A stretch of DNA of 38,431 nucleotides from a virus, in the IMG/VR virus record IMGVR_UViG_3300047560_000465, positions 1 through 38,431 of that record. One strand, given 5' to 3'. Of the stretch, positions 1-7,173 are shown one piece after another. The position numbers and the translations under genes are program-made. Numbering within the stretch: the first letter of the stretch is position 1; every line of letters starts with the position of its first letter. The notes beneath the pieces are model-generated. The model made no database searches, had not been told where the DNA came from, and saw nothing but the letters and a program-made list of their open reading frames with translations.

Positions 1-127
1 CCAAGGCGGTCAACTGCAAATGGCACAGAGGCTGGCAATATGATGCAAAACGGGTATCGCAAACTGAAGTTTTTTGGTAAGCAATATTTGACACATCGAA
101 TTGCTTGGTTCTTGCATTATGGAAGGT
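1..127. repeat. Terminal direct repeat, left copy (circular closure)
   Basis: These 127 bases are identical to 38305..38431. An exact overlap of 127 bases is the usual signature of a circular or terminally redundant molecule assembled with a 127-base k-mer. The simplest reading is a complete circular contig of 38,304 unique bases. It does not by itself show the physical ends of the virion DNA. Confidence 0.95.
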
Positions 128-381
128 GGCCTGCGGGGGATATAGATCACATAGATGGAAATCCAGCCAATAACAAACTTTCAAATCTTCGAGATGTAAC
201 GCATTGCGTAAACATTCAGAACAGAAAATCAGCAACTCCCAAAAATAAGACTGGATTTTTGGGAGTTGTTAAACGTAAAAACAAGTTTGCTGCTCATGTT
301 CATCGCAACGGAAAACAAATTTATCTTGGATTATTTGAAACAGCAGAGCTTGCCCATCAAGCATATAAGGAGAACACATGA
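1..381 (+). CDS. HNH homing endonuclease with AP2 domain (3' part; gene crosses the contig join)
   Basis: Free-standing HNH nuclease, expected to cut phage DNA lacking the gene and promote its own spread. The reading frame is open from base 1. The true start is the ATG at 38230, so the joined protein is 151 aa. The HNH core is the DHIDGNPANNKLSNLR stretch near residues 74-89, preceded by the RIAWFLHYGRWP lead-in typical of the family. The C-terminal 40 residues (GFLGV...LGLFETAELAHQAY) form an AP2-like DNA-binding domain. The stop overlaps the next start (ATGA), so downstream translation is probably coupled. It is a paralogue in type of the gene at 2459..2941. The function is inferred from the motifs; the target is unknown. 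Confidence 0.9.
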   Translation, partial: PRRSTANGTEAGNMMQNGYRKLKFFGKQYLTHRIAWFLHYGRWPAGDIDHIDGNPANNKLSNLRDVTHCVNIQNRKSATPKNKTGFLGVVKRKNKFAAHVHRNGKQIYLGLFETAELAHQAYKENT

Positions 382-641
382 CAGACGGAGGAAAAGGCTC
401 CAAGAGACGTAATGAAGATGTAAGTAAAGTCAAATCTAATTGGGACTTGATTGACTGGTCAAAGAAACAAACACACAGGATTGACATGCGTGATAATGGC
501 GATGATGTTGAAGAAGACTACGAAGAAGAACTATGTGTTCTCTGTAATGGAACAGGTGAAGGCACATATGATGGCTCACGATGCCATCGTTGTAACTGTA
601 CTGGCTTAGAACCAAGGGATTTTAACGATGTTGACATCTAA
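378..641 (+). CDS. Small acidic protein with DnaJ-type zinc knuckle
   Basis: An 87-aa protein with a basic N-terminus, an acidic middle (DDVEEDYEEE) and a C-terminal paired CxxC motif, CVLCNGTG followed by CHRCNCTG. The CxxCxGxG-like spacing resembles the zinc-binding cysteine-rich repeats of DnaJ, here as one zinc module. The start overlaps the preceding HNH stop by four bases. The end overlaps the primase-helicase start by 14 bases, so it is translated as part of the replication block. Its exact role is unknown. A zinc knuckle next to the primase fits a nucleic-acid or protein contact, but that is inference. Confidence 0.75.
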   Translation: MTDGGKGSKRRNEDVSKVKSNWDLIDWSKKQTHRIDMRDNGDDVEEDYEEELCVLCNGTGEGTYDGSRCHRCNCTGLEPRDFNDVDI

Positions 642-2244
642 CTTAAAAGTAGCCTCTAAGTTTCTTCGTCATGGGCCTTGTGACACCTGTGGTAGCTCAG
701 ATGCTAATAGCTTCTATGATGATGGACATTCCTATTGTCATAGTTGTCAGACTTATTCACAAGGTGAAGATAACGTAGGTGCTTATTCAGAAGTACAGAC
801 AAAAAAGACTAAGGTATTTCAGATGAAGACAACAGGTGAATCAAAAGCCATTGTAGATCGGGGGATCTTACGAGAAACTTGTGAATACTTTGGTGTTACT
901 CAAGCTGAGGGACGACACTACTATCCTTATTTTGATGAATCAGGGGCTAAGGTAGCTGAGAAGATTCGCTCTGTTGAAAGTAAGCAGTTCTCCATTGCTG
1001 GTAATTTCAACAAAGCTACTCTCTTTGGACAAAATCTGTTTCAAAAAGATGGGAAATACATCACCATTGTCGAAGGTGAGCTAGATGCTCTTGCAAGCTA
1101 TCAGATGACAGGAAGCAAGTGGCCTACTGTGAGCATCCGTAATGGAGCTCAGGCTGCTGTTAAGGACTGCAAAGCACAGTATGAGTACCTGGATAGCTTT
1201 GAGACTATTGTGCTCTGTTTTGATGGTGATGAACCTGGACAGAAAGCAGCTAAGGAAGTTGCTGAATTGTTCGGCAACAAAGTTAAAATTGTTAAACACT
1301 TGAAAGGTTTTAAAGATGCCTGTGACTATCTCTCTAACGGCAGAGGAGCTGAATACGTTAACCAATGGTGGAGAGCTGAGAGTTACGTTCCTGACGGAAT
1401 CATTGCAGCTTCATCCCTTTGGGATAGCGTATCTACACCTGAACCCGTTGCAGAAGCCTTCTATCCCTTCAAAGGACTCAATGAGCTGCTCTACGGTCTC
1501 CGATCAGCTGAACTCATTACAGTCACGGCTGGATCAGGCCTTGGAAAGAGTCAGTTTCTTAGAGAAATCCTTTTCAGAATACTCGAAACAACCAAGTGGA
1601 ACATCGGAGGAATGTTCCTTGAGGAATCAGTGCGAAAGACTGCAAGATCCATCATGTCTCTCCATGCAAACAAAAAGCTGCATCTACCGGACACACAAGT
1701 AACTGAACGAGAACTAAAGGAGGCTTTTGATGCTACTCTTGGCACTAATCGTGTTTTCTTGTTTGATCATTTCGGTTCCCTTGCTATTGATAACGTGCTT
1801 AATAGGATTCGATACATGGCCCGCGCTTGTGATTGCCGTGTTGTTTTCTTGGATCACATTAGCCTCGTTGTGTCTGGTATGGATGGGAATGATGAGCGCA
1901 AGAGCATTGATGTCTTGATGACTCGGTTGCGTACATTGGTACAGGAGACAGGAATCACTCTCATCTGTGTATCACATCTTAAACGACCTAACACTGACAA
2001 AGGACATGAGGACGGTTCTGCTGTATCATTGTCTCAGTTGCGGGGCTCCGGTGCTATTGCTCAACTAAGCGATGCTGTTATCACATTAGAGCGTAACTCT
2101 ATGAGTGATGATCCTACAGTGCGACACACTACTAAGGTAGCAGTTGCAAAGAATCGGTATAATGGTCTCACAGGGCCCGCTTGTTCACTTCGTTACGATA
2201 TGGACACTGGGCGTATGATTGAAGTTACTATGGAGCCTCTTTGA
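628..2244 (+). CDS. DNA primase-helicase, T7 gp4-like
   Basis: A 538-aa bifunctional replication protein, close in length to T7 gp4 (566 aa). It synthesises primers and unwinds DNA ahead of the polymerase encoded at 3217..4929. The N-terminal zinc finger has C18/C21 and C37/C40 (CDTCGSSD ... CHSC). The TOPRIM fold has the EGELDA motif near 149-154 and CFDGDEPG near 197-204. The RecA-like helicase domain has Walker A GSGLGKS at 302-308, a Walker B-type strand VVFLDH near 405-410, the VSHLKRP motif and an SQLRGSGAIAQ stretch of the hexameric helicase class. All key motifs are intact. The two halves are fused in one reading frame, as in T7-like phages. Confidence 0.96.
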   Translation: MLTSNLKVASKFLRHGPCDTCGSSDANSFYDDGHSYCHSCQTYSQGEDNVGAYSEVQTKKTKVFQMKTTGESKAIVDRGILRETCEYFGVTQAEGRHYYPYFDESGAKVAEKIRSVESKQFSIAGNFNKATLFGQNLFQKDGKYITIVEGELDALASYQMTGSKWPTVSIRNGAQAAVKDCKAQYEYLDSFETIVLCFDGDEPGQKAAKEVAELFGNKVKIVKHLKGFKDACDYLSNGRGAEYVNQWWRAESYVPDGIIAASSLWDSVSTPEPVAEAFYPFKGLNELLYGLRSAELITVTAGSGLGKSQFLREILFRILETTKWNIGGMFLEESVRKTARSIMSLHANKKLHLPDTQVTERELKEAFDATLGTNRVFLFDHFGSLAIDNVLNRIRYMARACDCRVVFLDHISLVVSGMDGNDERKSIDVLMTRLRTLVQETGITLICVSHLKRPNTDKGHEDGSAVSLSQLRGSGAIAQLSDAVITLERNSMSDDPTVRHTTKVAVAKNRYNGLTGPACSLRYDMDTGRMIEVTMEPL

Positions 2245-2258
2245 GGCGTGGAGGAATT

Positions 2259-2405
2259 ATGATTGAGATGATTATCGTAGGCACTATTGGCGTAGGCTAC
2301 AGTGTTGTAGGTGTGCTCCAGTGGCTCAAAGGTGACATGGGTGCAGGTATCATGTGGATAGGGTACTCGCTGGCGCAGATCGGCCTCTTTATGAATCTCA
2401 AATAA
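2259..2405 (+). CDS. Small membrane protein, 48 aa
   Basis: A short reading frame with a good ribosome site (GGAGGAATT before ATG). The protein begins MIEMIIVGTIGVGYSVVGV and is hydrophobic almost throughout, with one clear membrane-spanning helix near residues 3-20 and a second possible one near 30-44, split by WLKGDMG. It sits directly between the primase-helicase and an HNH gene. No family is recognised. The ribosome site and strong hydrophobic pattern support a real gene; the function is unknown. Confidence 0.6.
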   Translation: MIEMIIVGTIGVGYSVVGVLQWLKGDMGAGIMWIGYSLAQIGLFMNLK

Positions 2406-2408
2406 AAC

Positions 2409-2437
2409 TTGACAACGGCTATACTTCAAGGTATAGT
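2409..2437 (+). promoter_or_regulatory. Strong sigma70 promoter for the HNH gene at 2459
   Basis: TTGACA (2409..2414), a 17-base spacer and TATAGT (2432..2437): a perfect -35, optimal spacing and a 5/6 -10. The expected start is near 2444, giving a leader of about 15 bases to the ATG at 2459. An inverted repeat, CTATAC-6-GTATAG (2419..2436), overlaps the spacer and -10, so it could also serve as an operator or a hairpin. Confidence 0.8.
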
Positions 2438-2458
2438 AGAGCTTTTAACGGAGATTCT

Positions 2459-2941
2459 ATGATTACATTTGAAAAATCCCACGAGTTGTTTGAATACCTT
2501 CCAGATGGGACACTTAGACGAAAAGTAACCACAAGCAATAGGTCAAAAGCAGGGACTATCGTAGGATACGAACGCTATGATGGATATTCTGTGGTTTACT
2601 ACAACAAGTTTTGGTATCGCATTCATCGTTTGGTTTACTTTATGCACACAGGTGAGTGGCCTGAAGAAGTAGACCATATTGATGGTAATCCGAAAAACAA
2701 CAGAATTGAAAATCTAAGGGCTTGTACGCATAAACAAAACTTACGAAACACTGGTAATTTCTCTCACAATACTTCAGGTGTTAAAGGGGTAACTTGGCAG
2801 GAGGATCGTAAGAAGTGGTATGCTTACATCACCGTAGATGGAAAAATGAAAAGTCTAGGACGACACGATGATTTTGAAACAGCGGCTAAACTTGCCACTG
2901 AAGCTCGTAAAGCAGCTTATGGTGAGTTTTTAAGGAAATAA
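2459..2941 (+). CDS. HNH homing endonuclease with AP2 domain
   Basis: A 160-aa nuclease from the ATG at 2459, chosen because GGAGATTCT lies just upstream and the protein begins with the usual MITFEKSHELFEY lead. The frame is open further upstream to 2354, but that would overlap the promoter and the preceding gene. The RIHRLVYFMHTGEWP lead and the core DHIDGNPKNN (about 72-81) are followed by an AP2-like domain (SGVKGV...SLGRHDDFETAA, about 107-150). It lies between the primase-helicase and polymerase genes, a common homing site in phages. It has its own sigma70 promoter at 2409..2437. Confidence 0.9.
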   Translation: MITFEKSHELFEYLPDGTLRRKVTTSNRSKAGTIVGYERYDGYSVVYYNKFWYRIHRLVYFMHTGEWPEEVDHIDGNPKNNRIENLRACTHKQNLRNTGNFSHNTSGVKGVTWQEDRKKWYAYITVDGKMKSLGRHDDFETAAKLATEARKAAYGEFLRK

Positions 2942-2942
2942 C

Positions 2943-3071
2943 ATGAAGAATCTGTTTGCAATTATTGGTTGTTTGACTCTTGTCCTAGGTTTGCTTGGCT
3001 CTTTTGGCATAGGTAACTTTGTCTATATGTACAGTGATAAACCGATTAACTGTATTAAGGAAAACACATGA
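2943..3071 (+). CDS. Small membrane protein, 42 aa
   Basis: It starts MKNLFAIIGCLTLVLGLLGS, a single long hydrophobic segment after a lysine, then a short polar tail with one cysteine (SDKPINCIKENT). It could be a signal-anchor peptide; the tail has no good lipobox. The stop shares bases with the next start (ATGA). The two-base gap to the HNH stop and tight coupling to the gene at 3068 support translation. Function unknown. Confidence 0.55.
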   Translation: MKNLFAIIGCLTLVLGLLGSFGIGNFVYMYSDKPINCIKENT

Positions 3072-3220
3072 GTGAAATCAAAACTGAGATAAAAGCTAAT
3101 GCTGATGGAAGTTTTACCATTACTGATGCACATTCAACAGCCGATATTATTCGATGGCTTTTGACACAAGATACAAAAGAGACGATTGTATATTTGCTAA
3201 ATAACGAGAAGACGGGATGA
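3068..3220 (+). CDS. Small hypothetical protein, 50 aa
   Basis: A short protein, MSEIKTEIKANADGSFTITD then AHSTADIIRW..., with no recognised motif. Both ends overlap neighbours by the ATGA arrangement: it starts on the stop of the 42-aa membrane protein and ends on the start of the DNA polymerase. Such chained overlaps are typical of real, co-translated phage genes. Function unknown. Confidence 0.6.
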   Translation: MSEIKTEIKANADGSFTITDAHSTADIIRWLLTQDTKETIVYLLNNEKTG

Positions 3221-4929
3221 GAATTGCACTGGACATCGAGACGAACATGGCTCACGATACGATCCATTTGTGCGTAACTCAGAACATTGACACAGGAGAA
3301 GTAAAAGTATGGAAAGCTCCAGACGGCCTTTGGGATTACTTAAAGGACGCTACGTTGATCGCAGCTCACAACGGAATAGGCTTCGATTTCCCGATATTGA
3401 ATCGCTTGTGGAAGACGAAGATTGGATTGAAACAAGCATACGATACACTTATAGTATCAAGGCTGCTAGAACCAACGAGAGAGGGAGGCCACAGCCTAGA
3501 CGCATGGGGAAAGACCCTAGGCGTACAGAAGCTGGACTACAAAGCAACTTGGCAATGGATGATGAACAGAAGGGAAAACTATGAAGGAGAATGTTTTGAT
3601 AACCCTATTGAAAACTTACTTGTATTTTATTGTACAAATGATGTTATGGTGTTGTGCAGTCTTTATCGGAACCTTGACAGCGATGTTACTGATAAAGGCT
3701 TTTCTGTGGATAGCGTTATTCTTGAACATTCTGTAGCAGCTATTATAGCCAAGCAAGAGAAGAACGGTTTCAAATTAGACACCGTTCACGCTACTTGCTT
3801 ACTAGTTGAACTCAAAGGAAAGATGAGCGCTATCAATGACAGGATGCAGGAAGAGTATCCACCATACGAGGTTGAGCGTATCTCTGAGAAGACAGGGAAA
3901 AAGTTGAAGCCTGAGTTGGTGGTATTCAATCCTGCCTCTAGACAGCAGATAGCTGAGAAGCTTATAGCTCTTGGTTGGAAACCTAAGAAGTTTACTGAGC
4001 CAACTAAGATGCATCCTCAAGGCCAAGCTATTGTAGATGAAACTACTTTAGCTGGTTTGAAGTATCCTTTAGCTCAATTCGTAGCTGAGTACATGATGCT
4101 AGGTAAGCGTATTGCTCAGATTGAATCTTGGTTCTCTTTCTTAGGAGAAGATGGACGAGTACACGGACGTGTGATCACTAATGGGGCTATTACAGGTCGT
4201 GCAACACACTCTAGTCCTAATATGGGGCAGATTCCTAATTCGTCGAGTCCTTACGGTAAGGAGTGCCGACAATGTTGGACAGTCGAGGAAGGAATGGTTC
4301 AAGTAGGTATTGATTTATCAGGTATTGAGCTTCGATGTTTTGCCCATTACTTGAATGATGATGACTATACAAAGGAAGTAGTTTATGGCGATGTCCATAC
4401 GAGAAATCAGCAAGCGTTTGGTGTTGATTCACGAAATGACGCAAAGACAGTATTGTACGCCACCTTGTACGGGGCTTCGCCTGCCAAGATCGGGACAATT
4501 ATTGGTGCTAACGCTAAAAGAGGGCAAACCATTATTAGTAATTTTGAGCGAAGCGTACCTGCGTATGCCAAACTTAAAAACAAAGTTGCTTCGTATGCTG
4601 CGAAAGGATGGCTACCGGGACTTGACGGAAGAAAGCTATGGGTGCGGTCTGAACACAGTGCGCTTAACACTCTTCTCCAATCGGCTGGTGCTATTATCTC
4701 TAAGCAATGGATTGTATGCGCTAATCGAAAACTCACTGAATCAAAGATTCCGTTCAAGTTCATTGCATGGGTACACGATGAGATCCAAATCGAAACTGAA
4801 CCGCAGTACGCTGAACAAGTTGGCTTGCTCGTGGTAGAATCTGCTAAAGAAGCGGGTGAGCTCTTAAAGTTTCGGTGTCCTGTAGGCGCTGAATGGAAAT
4901 CTGGAAAGAACTGGTATGACTGTCACTAA
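3217..4929 (+). CDS. DNA polymerase, family A (T7-like)
   Basis: A 570-aa replicative polymerase with a 3'-5' proofreading domain, shorter than T7 gp5 (704 aa) but of the size seen in marine podoviruses. Exo I is D6/E8 (ALDIETN), Exo II is around D57 (HNGIGFDFP) and Exo III is Y138/D142 (YCTND). Polymerase motif A is VGIDLSGIELR with D366. Motif B is RNDAKTVLYATLYG with R406, K410 and the YG at 418-419. Motif C is WVHDE with H520/D521. All catalytic residues are present. It is expected to work with the primase-helicase, SSB and exonuclease of the same block. The start overlaps the previous stop by four bases. Confidence 0.97.
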   Translation: MRIALDIETNMAHDTIHLCVTQNIDTGEVKVWKAPDGLWDYLKDATLIAAHNGIGFDFPILNRLWKTKIGLKQAYDTLIVSRLLEPTREGGHSLDAWGKTLGVQKLDYKATWQWMMNRRENYEGECFDNPIENLLVFYCTNDVMVLCSLYRNLDSDVTDKGFSVDSVILEHSVAAIIAKQEKNGFKLDTVHATCLLVELKGKMSAINDRMQEEYPPYEVERISEKTGKKLKPELVVFNPASRQQIAEKLIALGWKPKKFTEPTKMHPQGQAIVDETTLAGLKYPLAQFVAEYMMLGKRIAQIESWFSFLGEDGRVHGRVITNGAITGRATHSSPNMGQIPNSSSPYGKECRQCWTVEEGMVQVGIDLSGIELRCFAHYLNDDDYTKEVVYGDVHTRNQQAFGVDSRNDAKTVLYATLYGASPAKIGTIIGANAKRGQTIISNFERSVPAYAKLKNKVASYAAKGWLPGLDGRKLWVRSEHSALNTLLQSAGAIISKQWIVCANRKLTESKIPFKFIAWVHDEIQIETEPQYAEQVGLLVVESAKEAGELLKFRCPVGAEWKSGKNWYDCH

Positions 4930-5111
4930 GTTTAAGTATCCTAATGGGTACTTTAAAGATAAAGATTGTAAAACTGGCAGTTGACCATTGTCACGACACA
5001 GGGAAAGTTCGCAGACTTTTATGTCATAATTGCAACAGAGCGTTAGGACTATTCAAAGATAATTCGGATATTCTAAGAAAAGCAGCAGACTATGTTGAGG
5101 AATACATGTGA
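4916..5111 (+). pseudogene. Remnant of a recombination endonuclease VII gene (internal deletion and frameshift)
   Basis: Both ends of a phage endonuclease VII-like protein survive in different frames. From the ATG at 4916 the frame reads MTVTKFKYPNGYFKDKDC and then stops at 4982. From 4944 to 5111 another frame reads VDHCHDTGKVRRLLCHNCNR followed by ALGLFKDNSDILRKAADYVE, the very characteristic C-terminal half of the family, with the catalytic DHCH and one zinc CxxC. The middle of the protein, which should carry the other CxxC, is missing between them. The most economical reading is an out-of-frame deletion of roughly 60-70 codons. The 55-aa C-terminal frame might still be translated from the ATG at 4944 but lacks half of the zinc site. 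Confidence 0.75.
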
Positions 5112-5308
5112 AAGACAAAACAAACAAAGACGTAAAAGAACAAATCATCTTGAACATTACAGATGAAGCTTTCACTATCATGCACAGTGAAACGATGGAC
5201 ATTCTTGATGTATACTTGGTGCTCTCAGCAGCCCTTGACTACATTGAGGATGAAGCGGAAGCTCTCTCTCTCGCAAAGAGGGGCAATATTTACAATGAAG
5301 GAACTTAA
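5108..5308 (+). CDS. Hypothetical protein, 66 aa (GTG start)
   Basis: The GTG start overlaps the stop of the endonuclease VII remnant and is preceded by GAGGAATACAT. The protein is acidic and probably helical (ILDVYLVLSAALDYIEDEAE), with no recognised motif. Its place between polymerase and SSB suggests an accessory replication-block protein; that is context only. Confidence 0.65.
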   Translation: MKDKTNKDVKEQIILNITDEAFTIMHSETMDILDVYLVLSAALDYIEDEAEALSLAKRGNIYNEGT

Positions 5309-5310
5309 CA

Positions 5311-5475
5311 ATGAACATCCGACTAGAACAAAATGAAGTACAATTTATTCTTCAAGTGCTTGGAGAGCTGCCAACTAAGACAGGCGCTTTCATGCTCTTG
5401 AAGAACATTGAAGAGCAAGTAACTGCTCAATCTCCTGCGCAAGCAAACACCAACGGAGCTACGGCTCAATCCTAA
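5311..5475 (+). CDS. Small conserved-type phage protein, 54 aa
   Basis: It starts MNIRLEQNEVQFILQVLGEL, an amphipathic helix-rich N-terminus, and ends with a Gln/Ala/Asn-rich tail (AQSPAQANTNGATAQS). Short proteins with this MNVRLE-NEVQ-IL-start are common beside SSB genes in podoviruses, as I recall them; no function is known. It lies two bases after the previous stop, and AGGAACTTAACA precedes its ATG. Confidence 0.65.
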   Translation: MNIRLEQNEVQFILQVLGELPTKTGAFMLLKNIEEQVTAQSPAQANTNGATAQS

Positions 5476-5489
5476 AAGGAAAACAAGAC

Positions 5490-5906
5490 ATGTCAGATCT
5501 TAAGCCCGTTCGAATCACCGCTGAACTCTTTTGGAGCAAGTGGATGGCCGAATTCAACAAAGCCTTCAACACGGATAATGATCGTTACGAGTGTACTCTT
5601 GGCAACATCTCTGATGATGATGCAGCGAAGCTTACAAGCTTGGGTATCAAGGTGAAACACAAAGACTCAATGGGTAACTTCATTGTCGCTAAGAGCAAGT
5701 ACTTGTTTAAGCCCACAGGTGAAGACTTGAAAGAAGTTCCTATTGACTTGCTTGGTAATGGTTCTAAGTGTACTGCTATTGTGGGCTCGTACACTCACCG
5801 CATGTCTGCTAAGCACGGTAATGCTCCTTCGTTGAAAGCCATTACTGTCACCGAGATCAAGACTTACGTTCCAGAAGCAACCACTGCGGACGATGGCGCT
5901 CTCTAA
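5490..5906 (+). CDS. Single-stranded DNA-binding protein, podovirus type
   Basis: A 138-aa protein resembling the SSB/DUF2815-like proteins of aquatic phages. It has an N-terminal FWSKWMAEFN segment, a central GNFIVAKSKYLFKP strand region, and the conserved run LLGNGSKCTAIVGSY followed by LKAITVTEIKTYVPE. The C-terminus is acidic (TTADDGAL), as expected for an SSB that contacts polymerase and helicase. It has a good ribosome site (AAAAGGAAAAC) and sits between the polymerase and exonuclease genes. It should coat single strands at the fork. The assignment rests on pattern and context; there is no catalytic motif to test. Confidence 0.75.
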   Translation: MSDLKPVRITAELFWSKWMAEFNKAFNTDNDRYECTLGNISDDDAAKLTSLGIKVKHKDSMGNFIVAKSKYLFKPTGEDLKEVPIDLLGNGSKCTAIVGSYTHRMSAKHGNAPSLKAITVTEIKTYVPEATTADDGAL

Positions 5907-5913
5907 ATAAGTG

Positions 5914-5942
5914 TCGACTTTTCCTATTCTATATGCTACAAT
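5914..5942 (+). promoter_or_regulatory. Sigma70 promoter for the HNH gene at 5970
   Basis: TCGACT (5914..5919, 4/6), a 17-base spacer and TACAAT (5937..5942, 5/6), with a TGC just before the -10 that makes it an extended -10. The predicted start near 5949 gives a leader of about 20 bases. It lies in the 63-base gap after the SSB gene. Confidence 0.6.
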
Positions 5943-5969
5943 TTTAGTATTATTGTTTAGGAGAAGTTA

Positions 5970-6476
5970 ATGTTTACACGGTTAATTAAAGAACGAGACG
6001 AACAAGGTAAAATCTTAAGTTATGTTTTGCTGTTTGATGGGAAACCTATACCAGAAGGTAAAAAGTACTGTCCAGCTTGCGAACAACTTTTAGATGTAGC
6101 ATCCTTCACTAAAAAAGGCAATGCCTGTGGCCCTTGTGCTAACAAACGAGCAAAAGATTGGAGACTCGTTCATAGACAAGACCCAGAATTTGTTAAAAAG
6201 TTTAATAAGCGTGTTACTGACAAAAACAAAACTCGAAAGTTAGAAGCGATTGAGTTTATGGGTGGTGCTTGTCAAGACTGTGGTGGAAAGTTTCCTCCAA
6301 GTGTCTACGACTTTCATCATGTTGACATGGCGACAAAGGATAAGAACCCCTCTTACGTGTTAAAAGGTGGTTTAGAAAAAGCAAAGGAAGAACTAGCAAA
6401 ATGTGTTCTACTTTGTTCCAACTGTCATAGAATCAGGCATTTTGAAGGAGGTAAGAATGATACCGGCAAAACCTAA
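5970..6476 (+). CDS. HNH homing endonuclease with N-terminal zinc ribbon
   Basis: A 168-aa nuclease. The N-terminal zinc ribbon has C34/C37 (CPAC) and C53/C56 (CGPC). The nuclease core has CQDC at 101-104, FHHVD with H116/H117, and LCSNCH at 148-153, a complete His-Cys-bound HNH fold. AGGAGAAGTTA precedes the ATG, and it has its own promoter at 5914..5942. Its 3' end overlaps the start of the flap exonuclease gene by 20 bases and contains that gene's ribosome site. It is therefore a likely homing intruder at the exonuclease start, and may be tied to the odd stop codon there. Confidence 0.9.
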   Translation: MFTRLIKERDEQGKILSYVLLFDGKPIPEGKKYCPACEQLLDVASFTKKGNACGPCANKRAKDWRLVHRQDPEFVKKFNKRVTDKNKTRKLEAIEFMGGACQDCGGKFPPSVYDFHHVDMATKDKNPSYVLKGGLEKAKEELAKCVLLCSNCHRIRHFEGGKNDTGKT

Positions 6477-7173
6477 TTTAGCAATTATTGACGCTGATAT
6501 CCTTTAGCTGGTGTATCGTGTAGGTTTCGCTAGTGAAGACGTTGATGAAGCTATCTGTATGGCTCGCGTGACTCAGTTAGTACATGAGATAGTGTTTGAT
6601 AAATTGAAATGTGACGATTACAAAGCTTACATTACAGGTAAAACAAACTATCGAAATGAATTAGCAATCACTGAGCCTTACAAAGGGAATCGAAAGGGAG
6701 CTAAAAAGCCTGTTCATTATGAAGCTATTCGTCACCATCTCCAGCGCCTTGGTGCAGAACTGGTAGAGGGGCAAGAAGCTGATGATGCAGTGGCTATTGA
6801 GGCTACTAAAACAGGTGGATGGATTGTTTCCATTGACAAAGACCTAGATCAAGTTGCTGGTTGGCATTACAACTTTGTGAAGCATGAGGAATACTACATT
6901 ACTGAAGAACAAGGGCTTCGTAATCTATTTACTCAGGTGCTCACAGGAGATCGTATTGACAACATTATTGGCTTGCAGGGCATAGGGCCTAAGAAGGCTG
7001 AGAAGCTTTTGAAGGATTGTAAAACTGAAAGGGAATACTATGACGCTTGTATCAAAGCTTACGACGGTAATCAACTTCGTGTCGATGAAAATCTGCAACT
7101 TCTATGGTTAAGACGAGAACCCAACCAAGTGTGCCCTCTTCTTTCTTCCTCGTTGGGTGTCAATGGACAGTGA
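6457..7173 (+). CDS. 5'-3' exonuclease / flap endonuclease, interrupted by an in-frame amber codon
   Basis: A FEN-family nuclease that would remove primers and process 5' ends. The ATG at 6457 has an excellent ribosome site (GGAGGTAAGA). It begins MIPAKPNLAIIDADIL, including the metal-binding IDAD of the active site, then meets TAG at 6505..6507. It continues in the same frame LVYRVGFASED to 7173. The body is intact: EGQEADDA and SIDKDLDQV acidic motifs and the helix-hairpin-helix LQGIGPKKAEKLL. Starting at the GTG at 6511 would drop the catalytic aspartates and has no ribosome site. Removing the six bases CTTTAG gives the family-standard DADILVYRVGF. It may be read through, bypassed, or broken; see findings. 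Confidence 0.85.
6502..6510 (+). other. CTT TAG CTG: possible stop-codon hop site in the exonuclease gene
   Basis: A leucine codon, an amber stop and a second leucine codon. A peptidyl-tRNA-Leu moving from CTT to CTG would skip the stop and yield exactly the canonical DADILVYR sequence. Short hops of this kind between matching codons flanking a stop are known from E. coli experiments. Whether it happens here is untested. Confidence 0.4.

Noticed and set aside
6505-6507. Genome-wide recoding of TAG to an amino acid
   Set aside because: Several genes end in TAG with clear gene ends after them (7389..7391, 13270..13272 before a terminator, the minus-strand stop at 26169..26171, 36118..36120), and no suppressor tRNA gene is visible. 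The amber in the exonuclease is a single case.
6457-6520. Group I or group II intron in the exonuclease gene
   Set aside because: Only six bases are extra relative to the expected protein, and the HNH gene lies upstream of the start, not within the gene. There is no room for an intron fold.
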